A DNA stretch of 20,434 nucleotides from a virus. The position numbers and the translations under genes are program-made. This document shows, piece after piece, positions 7,549-13,526 of this stretch. The notes beneath the pieces are model-generated. The model ran no database searches. It was given only the letters and a program-made list of their open reading frames with translations, and was not told the DNA's origin. Within the stretch, counting starts at the first letter, position 1; every line of letters begins with the position of its first letter. The DNA lies in the IMG/VR virus record IMGVR_UViG_3300027771_000135, positions 1-20,434 of that record; one strand, written 5' to 3'.

Positions 7549-7757
7549 CAACTTATAAAGGCATTAAATGTTATGGCGATATGTCAGAAACCGCTACTGT
7601 GGCCATGGTAGGTACATGGGACAACAGTGGCGAAGAGTTTGATTCAATATATCTGGGTTCTCAAGGCTTTACTACGTGGGCTCAGTTAGCTGACTACACT
7701 CACTCAGGAGGCCAAGAAGAAGGATATACAATTCATGAAATGGAGAGTGACGAATGA
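7545..7757 (+). CDS. Hypothetical small acidic protein (70 aa)
   Basis: The protein is not recognised. It is acidic, with tryptophan and glycine in WDNSGEEFDSIYLG and an acidic C-terminus (HEMESDE). It is linked by 4-nt ATGA overlaps to both the preceding and following genes, and AAGGAGG lies just before its ATG, so it is well supported as a translated gene. Acidic small early proteins of phages are often DNA mimics or inhibitors of host proteins, but nothing here shows that directly. Confidence 0.7.
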   Translation: MTTYKGIKCYGDMSETATVAMVGTWDNSGEEFDSIYLGSQGFTTWAQLADYTHSGGQEEGYTIHEMESDE

Positions 7758-8038
7758 CAACAATTCACGAAGCAGACTTCCCGTTTGAGGAGATCAGAGA
7801 TGAAGGCGGTGATTATTTCTACCGTATTTCTGAGCTATTAGCACTTGGTTACGTTGAGTCGCAAATCTGGTCAGTTGTTAGCGGTGATGACGAAGTGGAC
7901 CAAAACGGTCAGCGATGGATCTACTTCACTTACGGCCCATCACATCATTACGTAAATCTTATCGGTTATGTGGCCACTAAAGAACATCACGACGGTGACA
8001 CCTATTACGAAGAAGCAATGGACATGGACCCCTTATAA
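7754..8038 (+). CDS. Hypothetical acidic protein (94 aa)
   Basis: The protein is not recognised. It is strongly acidic, with many aromatic residues (RWIYFTYGPSHHYVN in the middle) and an acidic end (YYEEAMDMDPL). It starts in a 4-nt ATGA overlap with the preceding gene and is followed after 11 nt by a small HTH-like gene. Its N-terminus FPFEEIRDEGGDYFYRI and the charge profile resemble its neighbour in general character only. No motif or membrane segment is seen. Confidence 0.7.
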   Translation: MTTIHEADFPFEEIRDEGGDYFYRISELLALGYVESQIWSVVSGDDEVDQNGQRWIYFTYGPSHHYVNLIGYVATKEHHDGDTYYEEAMDMDPL

Positions 8039-8049
8039 AAGGAAGACGT

Positions 8050-8178
8050 ATGAGTAACGAACAAATTATAAACCTATTCGACAGCAACCCAAACCTACTG
8101 CTATCTGAGCTGGCCATAATTACTGGCAAGTCGGTTAAGCAACTTAAAAAAATATTAATGGAGAATACCAATGACTGA
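8050..8178 (+). CDS. Small helix-turn-helix-like protein (42 aa)
   Basis: This very short gene has a strong AAGGAAG ribosome binding site. The sequence NEQIINLFDSNPNLLLSEL followed by AIITGKSVKQLKKILM has the pattern of a small winged-helix or HTH unit: a first helix IINLF, a second helix LLLSELAIITG and a recognition-like helix SVKQLKKIL. Similar mini-proteins are frequent in marine phage early regions. Its stop overlaps the next gene by 8 nt. DNA binding is inferred from the pattern alone. Confidence 0.65.
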   Translation: MSNEQIINLFDSNPNLLLSELAIITGKSVKQLKKILMENTND

Positions 8179-8545
8179 TTCAAAACTAGGTGACCTGATC
8201 GAACAGGCACATCAACTACGCGAAGTAATCCGTGCTGACGAAAAGAAAGTCAACGCACTCAAGGAAGACTTCAAAAACTTATCCAGCGAGATCATGGTCA
8301 AGATGGACGACCAAGGTGCCAAGCGTATCGGCGGTCTTAGTGCCAACGTATCTATCTCAGAGACTGACGTACCTACTGTCAAAGATTGGGATCTTGTGTA
8401 CGACTACATCAAGACCAACGACTCGTTCTACCTCTTGCAAAAACGCATGAGTGCAGCAGCGTTTCGTGAGCTATTAAACCTTGGACATGAAGTCCCTGGT
8501 GTCGAGATTTTCAAAGACCGTAAGTTAAACCTTCGAGCTTTGTAA
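8171..8545 (+). CDS. Conserved phage early protein with N-terminal coiled coil (124 aa)
   Basis: Residues about 5-48 form a charged heptad-like helix (IEQAHQLREVIRADEKKVNALKE is the start of it). A C-terminal part with DWDLVYDYI and LLQKRMSAAAFRELL follows, then VPGVEIF. I recognise this arrangement as a recurrent phage hypothetical protein but cannot assign a function. It overlaps the mini-HTH gene by 8 nt and is the last gene before the tandem palindromes at 8549-8590, so it probably ends the first early operon. Confidence 0.75.
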   Translation: MTDSKLGDLIEQAHQLREVIRADEKKVNALKEDFKNLSSEIMVKMDDQGAKRIGGLSANVSISETDVPTVKDWDLVYDYIKTNDSFYLLQKRMSAAAFRELLNLGHEVPGVEIFKDRKLNLRAL

Positions 8546-8548
8546 ATA

Positions 8549-8590
8549 AATAAGCCCTACTTATATACATAGTTATAAGCAGGGCTTATA
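8549..8590. promoter_or_regulatory. Tandem palindromic operator-like sites 2a and 2b
   Basis: Two copies of the TATAAGC-N3-GCTTATA palindrome stand side by side, with centres 25 bp apart. Site 2a (8549-8565) reads AATAAGC-CCT-ACTTATA, with 12 of 14 arm bases matching. Site 2b (8574-8590) reads TATAAGC-AGG-GCTTATA and is perfect (8-bp arms from 8573 to 8591). The two are also inverted copies of each other, since AGG in one spacer answers CCT in the other, so the whole segment could fold into one long hairpin with a single mismatch. No T-tract follows, which argues against a terminator. It lies upstream of the putative ssDNA-binding protein gene. Confidence 0.65.
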
Positions 8591-8649
8591 ATTAACGTGC
8601 TACCCAACAGGGTCCAGCGTCCAATGTAACTAAAGTGAGTAAAAGTCCA

Positions 8650-9375
8650 ATGTCCAAAAAAGAAATTGCAACACCATCAAGCTTAATGCTAATTGATGAC
8701 ACCCCAGACCATGTAACCAACGCTGCCGGCCTCGGCAACGAAAACGTTACAGTTTCCTCCGATGATATTCCAGAGATCAAGCTGCTTCAAAAGATCAGCA
8801 ACGAATGTGACGAAAGTCATGCGCGTTATATTCCTGGTGCAAAGCCTGGCATGATGTTCAATGACCAGACTCGCGAGATCATGGCAGAATGTTTAGTAGT
8901 CAATGTGTACTACGATCATTTCTGGATGGCGTGGAACAAGAACACCAACTACCCGTTTCTCGACGCAGCAACCAATACCAAAGAATTCGAGTCTAAAGAA
9001 GCTATCGAGCAAGCGTTCAATAGTCCTTCTGCAGAGTTTGAAGACATTGATAACTACGACGTAAACGATTCACCTCGTCACTACGTACTCGTACTTAATC
9101 TCGAGACTGGCAAAGCCACTGGCGCTATCATGAAGTTCCCTCGTACCAAGGCCAAAGTGTCTAATCGTTGGAACAATCAGATTGCAGCAGCGGGCGGCGA
9201 TCGTTTCTCAGCTGTGTGGGCTGTATCTGGCATCACAGAAGAGAATAAGAAGAACGGTAAGACGTATCTTAACTACAAGATCGAGCGCAAAGGCTGGGCA
9301 TCCCCTGACCTGCACGCTAAGGCAGAAGAAGCTTACAAGCATCTGTCTGGTCACGTAGACCAAAAAGCAGCCTAA
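8650..9375 (+). CDS. Phage replication-associated protein, putative ssDNA-binding protein
   Basis: This protein of about 240 residues belongs to a recurrent phage family that I associate with replication modules. Its start (GNENVTVSSDDIPEIKLLQ), the YIPGAKPGMMFND segment and the later FPRTKAKVSNRWNNQI segment are the recognisable parts. Binding of single-stranded DNA is suggested by context, with polymerase, primase-helicase and nucleases nearby and no other SSB candidate, rather than by a clear OB-fold motif. There is no acidic C-terminal tail of the classical SSB kind (it ends HVDQKAA). The start is uncertain: GTG 8635 gives five more residues, and neither start has a good ribosome binding site. 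Transcription probably begins near the tandem palindromes and ends at the terminator 14 nt downstream. Confidence 0.75.
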   Translation: MSKKEIATPSSLMLIDDTPDHVTNAAGLGNENVTVSSDDIPEIKLLQKISNECDESHARYIPGAKPGMMFNDQTREIMAECLVVNVYYDHFWMAWNKNTNYPFLDAATNTKEFESKEAIEQAFNSPSAEFEDIDNYDVNDSPRHYVLVLNLETGKATGAIMKFPRTKAKVSNRWNNQIAAAGGDRFSAVWAVSGITEENKKNGKTYLNYKIERKGWASPDLHAKAEEAYKHLSGHVDQKAA

Positions 9376-9388
9376 CCGCTGCGCACTG

Positions 9389-9416
9389 AGCGTTGTATGG
9401 AAGCAACGCTTTTTTT
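9389..9416 (+). terminator. Rho-independent terminator after the putative SSB gene
   Basis: The stem is AGCGTTG (9389-9395) with CAACGCT (9404-9410), closing an 8-nt loop and followed by six T (9411-9416). It is placed 13 nt after the stop codon of the preceding gene and separates the replication block from the nuclease/repressor block. Confidence 0.88.
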
Positions 9417-9453
9417 ATGGTGGACGGAGCCCTTGATGAAGAGGCCCTAACCT

Positions 9454-9903
9454 TTGAACGAGCATGGATACATTCGTTCCGTCCACCGCCACTTGCCTGC
9501 AGAGATGCACAAGTGGAAAATCCATGATAACTACGCAGGCGGCGTTCCCGACTGCTGGTATGCAGGCCCTCACGGAAATATTTGGGTCGAGTACAAATGG
9601 ATTGCAGCCCTTCCAAAACGCGGCAGCACAGTCATTAAACCCAATCTTTCTGCACAACAATTAGCATGGCTAATAAAAATGTCTGGACAAGACATAAGCT
9701 GTGCTTGTATTATTGGGTCACCAGATGGAGGTATCCTTCTCACAGAGACGGACCACTGGGAACATGGACTTGTAAAATCGGTCTTGAATAAAGCTAATGT
9801 ATTACCAGCAAAGGACATTGCTCGTTGGCTAATTCAACACTGTATGGAGGCGGAATCAGATGACCACATTAAAAACAAAAACGGGCGCACCGCCCTCCAG
9901 TAA
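9454..9903 (+). CDS. VRR-NUC-like PD-(D/E)XK nuclease
   Basis: This is a 149-residue small nuclease. The active-site pattern GGVPD (29-33, P32-D33) followed by VEYK (45-48, E46-x-K48) after a 12-residue turn is the VRR-NUC/Holliday-junction-resolvase type of PD-(D/E)XK core. It probably cleaves branched DNA during replication or packaging. A stop codon lies directly upstream in frame, so translation must begin at TTG 9454 (GAAGAGG about 9 nt upstream) or at an internal Met18. The Met18 start would leave too little before the motif, so TTG is preferred. The C-terminus overlaps the repressor gene by 44 nt. Confidence 0.78.
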   Translation: MNEHGYIRSVHRHLPAEMHKWKIHDNYAGGVPDCWYAGPHGNIWVEYKWIAALPKRGSTVIKPNLSAQQLAWLIKMSGQDISCACIIGSPDGGILLTETDHWEHGLVKSVLNKANVLPAKDIARWLIQHCMEAESDDHIKNKNGRTALQ

Positions 9904-10537
9904 ACGAAGTCTATCCAAGGATTCCCTTGAGATGTCGCGGCGTATTACTAACTCATGGAATGACTATAAGAACAAGAAGTCTGGACAAGACCTTACTCAA
10001 CAAAACGCAGCTAAACAACTTGGCATTACCCAGCCAATGTTTAGTCAGATGTTGCACGGCACAGTTGCAGTTAATCCGATGATGGTGCTTTCTTTAGCAA
10101 GCCTGATTCGATGCGATTTGAGTTTGTTGGTAGCAGGACTTGATGAGTACAAGATCCTACATGCAGTTACGCCGACAAAGAGTATGGAAATTCCAGTGTC
10201 ATTAACATTAACGGGGAGAACCGTTACAGGGAAAACAGTAAATATCATGACGTTAGCAATCTCAGAAGCCTTTGCGGTCGAGATTGATACAGACGAGTAC
10301 TCACCACGCTACAGTGTGGGCGAATACGCCATAATAGAGCCACTAGCAAAGTGGGAAAAAGGTAATCAGGTTCTAGTCCGTTATGGAAAAGACTCCTGCA
10401 TTATTCGTGTCGTTACCAGTATCAATGGAGATGAGGTAGAGACCCATCATCCGACTGTCGTAGGCATAAGTACAACGATTAATTTAGCAGACCCAAAGAT
10501 CACCGTACGCGGTGTCATTCGAGGGGTGCAATTTTAG
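9860..10537 (+). CDS. XRE-family repressor with degenerate S24/LexA-like C-terminal domain
   Basis: This 225-residue protein is the likely lysogeny regulator. An HTH_3 DNA-binding domain spans about 45-85 (LTQQNAAKQLGITQPMFSQ contains the HTH). The C-terminal part (about 130-222) follows the peptidase S24 pattern: AFAVEI, then TDEYSPRY where cleavable repressors have GDSM-x-P, then VLVRYGKDSCIIRVV where they have the catalytic Lys. The Ser position is Glu146 and the Lys position is Ile182 or Ile181, so RecA-stimulated self-cleavage looks impossible. Such repressors usually need an antirepressor for induction. The start at ATG 9860 is supported by GGAGG 9 nt upstream even though it lies inside the nuclease gene. 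No divergent promoter pair is seen. Confidence 0.85.
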   Translation: MTTLKTKTGAPPSSKRSLSKDSLEMSRRITNSWNDYKNKKSGQDLTQQNAAKQLGITQPMFSQMLHGTVAVNPMMVLSLASLIRCDLSLLVAGLDEYKILHAVTPTKSMEIPVSLTLTGRTVTGKTVNIMTLAISEAFAVEIDTDEYSPRYSVGEYAIIEPLAKWEKGNQVLVRYGKDSCIIRVVTSINGDEVETHHPTVVGISTTINLADPKITVRGVIRGVQF

Positions 10538-10539
10538 TT

Positions 10540-10740
10540 ATGAACAACTTTAATTTTAGTAAAATGCGCTGTAAAAAGTTAGCTTGGATGCTGGAGGATT
10601 GGCCTAATTGGTTATTTCTCGTTGATGCGTATAGCCACTTAATTCCGCGTGTTGCAGTTAGTAGTCCAGAATTTGCGTTTATGCAAACGAACTTTGGCAA
10701 CAACCAAAACCAACAGTGCCAGCAAGGGCCACCTAATTAA
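10540..10740 (+). CDS. Hypothetical protein (66 aa)
   Basis: The protein is not recognised. It begins 2 nt after the repressor stop, so it is probably translated from the same message. The sequence is rich in aromatics early on (WMLEDWPNWLFLVDAYSHL) and in Asn/Gln at the end (NQNQQCQQGPPN). No clear ribosome binding site stands before the ATG, which lowers confidence. A T-run after its stop (10742-10748) is not preceded by a convincing stem. Confidence 0.5.
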   Translation: MNNFNFSKMRCKKLAWMLEDWPNWLFLVDAYSHLIPRVAVSSPEFAFMQTNFGNNQNQQCQQGPPN

Positions 10741-10757
10741 CTTTTTTTAAACCTCCA

Positions 10758-10778
10758 AATATAAGCAGGGCTAATAAC
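10758..10778. promoter_or_regulatory. Palindromic operator-like site 3, upstream of DUF3310 gene
   Basis: The left arm AATATAAGC (10758-10766) is identical to the left arm at 1577-1585. The spacer AGG is the same as in site 2b. The right arm GCTAATAAC matches only 6 of 9. The site abuts the ATG at 10779, so a bound protein, or a hairpin in the message, would interfere with expression of the DUF3310-xis-int group. Confidence 0.5.
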
Positions 10779-11006
10779 ATGAAAGAACACGATATGGTTA
10801 AACAACCAATGCACTATCAATCCGATACAGGAATGCAATGCATTGACGCCATACGCGCTGCACTAGGACCGGAAGGATTCCGGGCCCATTGCAGAGCGAC
10901 CGTAATTAAATACCTATGGAGGGAGAAATGGGACACCGCAGAGGATGCCAAAAAGGCAGCGTGGTATCTCAATAAATTGGTTGAATCATATGAAGATGCT
11001 AGATAG
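10779..11006 (+). CDS. DUF3310 family protein
   Basis: This is a 75-residue DUF3310 protein. The family signature is clear: HY (13-14), CIDAIRAALGPEGF (21-34), CRATVIKYLWREK and the closing EDAKKAAWYLNKLV. Such proteins are often named nucleotide kinase-like or SaV-like in phage genomes, but no kinase motif is visible here and the function is unproven. It follows palindrome 3 directly and overlaps the excisionase gene by 17 nt. Confidence 0.85.
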   Translation: MKEHDMVKQPMHYQSDTGMQCIDAIRAALGPEGFRAHCRATVIKYLWREKWDTAEDAKKAAWYLNKLVESYEDAR

Positions 11007-11286
11007 AGTAACGATTAGTAAGTTTTCAGAATTATCAGGCTATACAGAAATAGCCATACGTTCTAAAATAAGTGAAGGTGTGTGGCAAGAGAATGAAGTA
11101 TTCTCTAGAGCACCCGACAATAGGATATTGATTAGCCTCGGAGGATACGAAGCATGGGTAGACCAAAAACGTACAAGGGGGTCGCAAAAGCGTCTAAAAG
11201 TTCAATCGAAGTACGATTTTACTACCCAGACTCCAAAACAGAACAACGCGAGCGCATTGAACTTGAGCCCACCCCCGCTAATTTAG
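10990..11286 (+). CDS. xis: Excisionase-like DNA-binding protein
   Basis: This is a 98-residue protein placed directly before the integrase. The N-terminal part VTISKFSELSGYTEIAIRS with KISEGVW, then RAPDNRILISLGGYEAWVD, is the pattern of prophage excisionases with a MerR-like winged helix (recombination directionality factors). The rest is a basic low-complexity tail. ATG 10990 is chosen because the family begins only a few residues before VTISKF. ATG 10996 is also possible, and no strong ribosome binding site distinguishes them. The last 133 nt overlap the integrase start in another frame, so the tail may be constrained by the integrase sequence. Confidence 0.75.
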   Translation: MKMLDRVTISKFSELSGYTEIAIRSKISEGVWQENEVFSRAPDNRILISLGGYEAWVDQKRTRGSQKRLKVQSKYDFTTQTPKQNNASALNLSPPPLI

Positions 11287-12329
11287 AACGGTGTTTTGTA
11301 CACCTCTCGCAAATCAAAGATGCCATTAAGAATGGCTCCTTTGATTACGCCGCTACCTTCCCAAATTCTAAAAGAGCCGCGTTATTCGTCAACAAGCGAC
11401 AGGTCTATACTTTCCTAAAACACTGGCTGAACAGTCATTACAGTATTGGACCAGGCACTTACACCTTTTATAAACGAATCATCGAGGGCCAAGTTAAGAA
11501 ATCTTCTTTAGCAAAAACTAAAGTGGTCAATCTAACATGGCCTATGGTAAAAGATTGGGCATTAGCCATGCAAGTGCTCCCCTCGACACGCACTCAACGA
11601 ATTGCCGTGCTACGCGACGTACTTAACGCAGCGGTAGAAGAAGGGATTATCTCTGTGAATCCCCTATTAGGTAAGAAACTCAAAAAACAAACAGTGGTTA
11701 TCAAATCTGAAGCCACGCGAATTGACCCTTTCTCTTGGGAAGAACGAGAAGCTATTATTGGAGCCGCCTCTAAACAACTTGGATTGCAGCTAATGTTCCA
11801 GTTCTTTACGGGAATGCGACCAGAAGAGATTCGAGGGTTATGCTGGAGCCGTGTCGATTTCATTGGCTGCACTGTTCTAATCGATCAGGTCATCGTTGAT
11901 GCAAGTCCCAATAAATTTCAGCCGCCTAAATCACAAGCCTCTTATAGAACAATTGATTTAGTTGGCCCTGCAATCCAATGTCTAAGAGCGTACAAAGAGT
12001 ATTCCTTCCTCAAAGGAGTAGAGCCAAATGACATTGTGTTTATGAATCCGCTCACTAGCCAGCCTTGGAGTACGACTAATAAAATACGAGCGCAGTGGAA
12101 ACAAGCATTAAAGAAAGCAGGGGTTCGCTACAGAATACCTTATCAAACCAGACACACTTACGCATCGCAGATGTTAAATGCGGGTGAAGAGCTTACCTAT
12201 ATTGCAAAACAAATGGGACATGCTGACAGTTCGACTACGCTAAAGTATTACGCACGATTTATTAAAAATACTGGGGTCAAACATGGATCAAAAATGGAAG
12301 CGGCTTACAAAGAGTTTTTATCGAAATAG
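11154..12329 (+). CDS. int: Tyrosine recombinase integrase
   Basis: This 391-residue phage integrase catalyses integration at the host tRNA site. The N-terminus (1-75) is the DUF3596 type arm-binding domain (YKGVAKASKSSIEVRF and PTPANLERCF). A SAM-like core-binding domain covers about 80-175. The catalytic domain shows Arg222 (FTGMRPEE), Lys259 (PPKSQAS), Y330-x-x-R333 (PYQTRHTY, Tyr in place of the first His as in many phage integrases), His356 (QMGH) and the nucleophile Tyr365. GGAGG stands 9 nt before the ATG. The gene ends 74 nt before the attP core, the classical int-attP arrangement. Confidence 0.95.
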   Translation: MGRPKTYKGVAKASKSSIEVRFYYPDSKTEQRERIELEPTPANLERCFVHLSQIKDAIKNGSFDYAATFPNSKRAALFVNKRQVYTFLKHWLNSHYSIGPGTYTFYKRIIEGQVKKSSLAKTKVVNLTWPMVKDWALAMQVLPSTRTQRIAVLRDVLNAAVEEGIISVNPLLGKKLKKQTVVIKSEATRIDPFSWEEREAIIGAASKQLGLQLMFQFFTGMRPEEIRGLCWSRVDFIGCTVLIDQVIVDASPNKFQPPKSQASYRTIDLVGPAIQCLRAYKEYSFLKGVEPNDIVFMNPLTSQPWSTTNKIRAQWKQALKKAGVRYRIPYQTRHTYASQMLNAGEELTYIAKQMGHADSSTTLKYYARFIKNTGVKHGSKMEAAYKEFLSK

Positions 12330-12348
12330 GTACATAAAATAGCTGTTT

Positions 12349-12370
12349 TTCGCAGCAATTCCGCAGCTTT
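12349..12370 (+). repeat. Arm-like direct repeats left of attP
   Basis: Two imperfect direct copies of the motif CCCGCAGCAAT are present: 12349-12359 (TTCGCAGCAAT, 9 of 11) and 12360-12370 (TCCGCAGCTTT, about 8 of 11). Together with three copies to the right of the core they look like arm-type binding sites for the integrase N-terminal domain. The function is inferred from placement. Confidence 0.5.
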
Positions 12371-12403
12371 GAAAATAAAATTCTTGTAAATCAAGTACTT
12401 AAA

Positions 12404-12425
12404 TGGTGCGGACGGAGAGACTCGA
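12404..12425 (-). other. attP: attP core identical to the 3' end of a host tRNA gene
   Basis: Read on the - strand, these 22 bases are TCGAGT, then CTCTC, then CGTCCGC, A and CCA. They correspond to the end of a T loop, the 3' half of the T stem, the 3' acceptor strand, the discriminator and an encoded CCA end. One base further 5' the match to a T loop (TTCGAGT) breaks, and no tRNA body follows, so this is an attachment core and not a gene. The acceptor strand implies a tRNA beginning GCGGACG, which fits several gammaproteobacterial tRNA-Leu genes (from memory). The core is 74 nt after int. Confidence 0.82.
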
Positions 12426-12484
12426 TCTTTTTAATACCTACTAAATAAGCTTATATTTCAATGACTTAACCCAATGCTAAGACC

Positions 12485-12543
12485 ATTGCTGCGGGTAAAT
12501 ACGGGTAGTTTAAGGTCAATTCCGCAGCAATTCCCGCAGCAAT
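12485..12543. repeat. Arm-like repeats right of attP
   Basis: Three copies of the 11-bp motif CCCGCAGCAAT are present: an exact inverted copy at 12485-12495, a 10 of 11 direct copy at 12521-12531 and an exact direct copy at 12533-12543. With the two copies left of the core they give a left-arm, core, right-arm arrangement as expected for an integrase that uses arm sites. The rest of the 227-nt gap 12330-12556 contains an AT-rich stretch and a short palindrome around 12447-12456 (ATAAGCTTAT), but no gene. Confidence 0.55.
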
Positions 12544-12556
12544 TTTTAAGCCCTAT

Positions 12557-12766
12557 TTAGCCTTCTTCGTCCTCTGGTTCAGTACCTAAAGCTAGCCCCC
12601 AGGATTTTAGAATCCTCTCGCCTTCTTCCTTGTTGTTAACGTGCAGTTCTATGTTACGGTGAATCTCTACAGGCACTATACCAATGATCGCTAGCACAAC
12701 GCCAGCTATCCCTCCCACTGTAATTGCCTGTACTAAAAATGCTAACGCTTCCCATAATGCTTCCAT
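12557..12766 (-). CDS. Small membrane protein (69 aa)
   Basis: The start at 12766 (MEALWEALAFL) is chosen because GAGGGG lies 7 nt upstream. It falls right after the PhoH stop, with one base between. A single long hydrophobic stretch covers about residues 7-33 (ALAFLVQAITVGGIAGVVLA continuing to IIGIV). A polar part and a very acidic end (GTEPEDEEG) follow. The family is not recognised. It is the last gene of the leftward late block before attP. Confidence 0.65.
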   Translation of the reverse strand: MEALWEALAFLVQAITVGGIAGVVLAIIGIVPVEIHRNIELHVNNKEEGERILKSWGLALGTEPEDEEG

Positions 12767-12767
12767 A

Positions 12768-13499
12768 TCATATCCCCTCTTTATAGAATAATTCCACGAA
12801 CATACGACAAATATCGCTGCGTTGAATGTCTGAGATTTCAAAGTCAATAACTGTAATCGGCAGCTTATGTTTATCAAGTAGTTTGATTAACACACCTAAC
12901 CCTGACGATTGTTTAATGTCTGATTGGGCCAAGTCGCCCATCAATACCAACACACAATTCTCACCGATCCGAGTAGTCACCGCTTTAATTTCTTCAACAG
13001 TCATCTGCTGTGCTTCATCGATGAGCACCATCGCACCTTCTTTCTCACCACCGAAACTACGCCCTCTGATCGTCTCTAAAGGTTGCAGCTCGATGTTGCC
13101 ATTAGCCAAAGCTGTGTCAAAACGGCCTGCACCCATGCGCTGCTTGAGTACGTCGACCATAGGCATAACCCAGTTCATCATCTTGTCGTCTTTGTCACCT
13201 TTGAATGCGCCGAGACTTCGGCCAGTAGGAATGTTGGCGCGACACAGAATGATCTTCTGTACACGGTTCTGCATGAATTGATCAGCGGCATAAGCGCACG
13301 CTAGGAAGGTTTTACCTGACCCCGCCACACCCGATGCAATGATCACCGGGCAATGTGGGTTTTTTAATGCTTTAAGATACTTATCTTGATTAGGTGTCTT
13401 CGGTTGTAACGGCGGTCTTTCTCGTTCCTCTGCAAATTTTAACGACGATTTCATTCGTGCTTCTTGGGTGCTAATGCGCTGCCGTTTGACTGATGCCAC
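12768..13499 (-). CDS. phoH: PhoH-like ATPase
   Basis: This is a 243-residue PhoH family protein. Walker A is GVAGSGKT (57-64), Walker B is VLIDEAQ (158-164, D161-E162), and a further conserved patch LMGDLAQSD lies at 186-194. The family is frequent in marine phages and is used as a marker gene. An RNA-directed ATPase/helicase-like role has been proposed, but the phage function is not settled. The N-terminal 35 residues are basic. The ribosome binding site AAAGGT is 6 nt before the ATG. It lies between the tail gene and attP, an unusual place compared with phages that carry phoH in the early block. Confidence 0.92.
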   Translation of the reverse strand: MASVKRQRISTQEARMKSSLKFAEERERPPLQPKTPNQDKYLKALKNPHCPVIIASGVAGSGKTFLACAYAADQFMQNRVQKIILCRANIPTGRSLGAFKGDKDDKMMNWVMPMVDVLKQRMGAGRFDTALANGNIELQPLETIRGRSFGGEKEGAMVLIDEAQQMTVEEIKAVTTRIGENCVLVLMGDLAQSDIKQSSGLGVLIKLLDKHKLPITVIDFEISDIQRSDICRMFVELFYKEGI

Positions 13500-13526
13500 A
13501 TTTATTACCTTTATAAACTTTGCTTT

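Noticed and set aside
8573-8591. Palindrome as a rho-independent terminator
   Set aside because: The stem is AT-rich and not followed by a T-tract on either strand, so an operator or other hairpin is more likely.
12447-12456. Short palindrome ATAAGCTTAT in the attP region
   Set aside because: It lacks the 3-nt spacer of the operator-like family, so it was not counted as a member.
12404-12490. Possible complete tRNA gene on the - strand
   Set aside because: Only the 3' end matches. The T loop breaks after TCGAGT, and no anticodon arm, D arm or 5' acceptor strand follows, so it is an attachment core.
12826-13281. Open frame of 151 codons on the + strand
   Set aside because: It is antisense to the well-supported phoH gene, and the translation has no family pattern.
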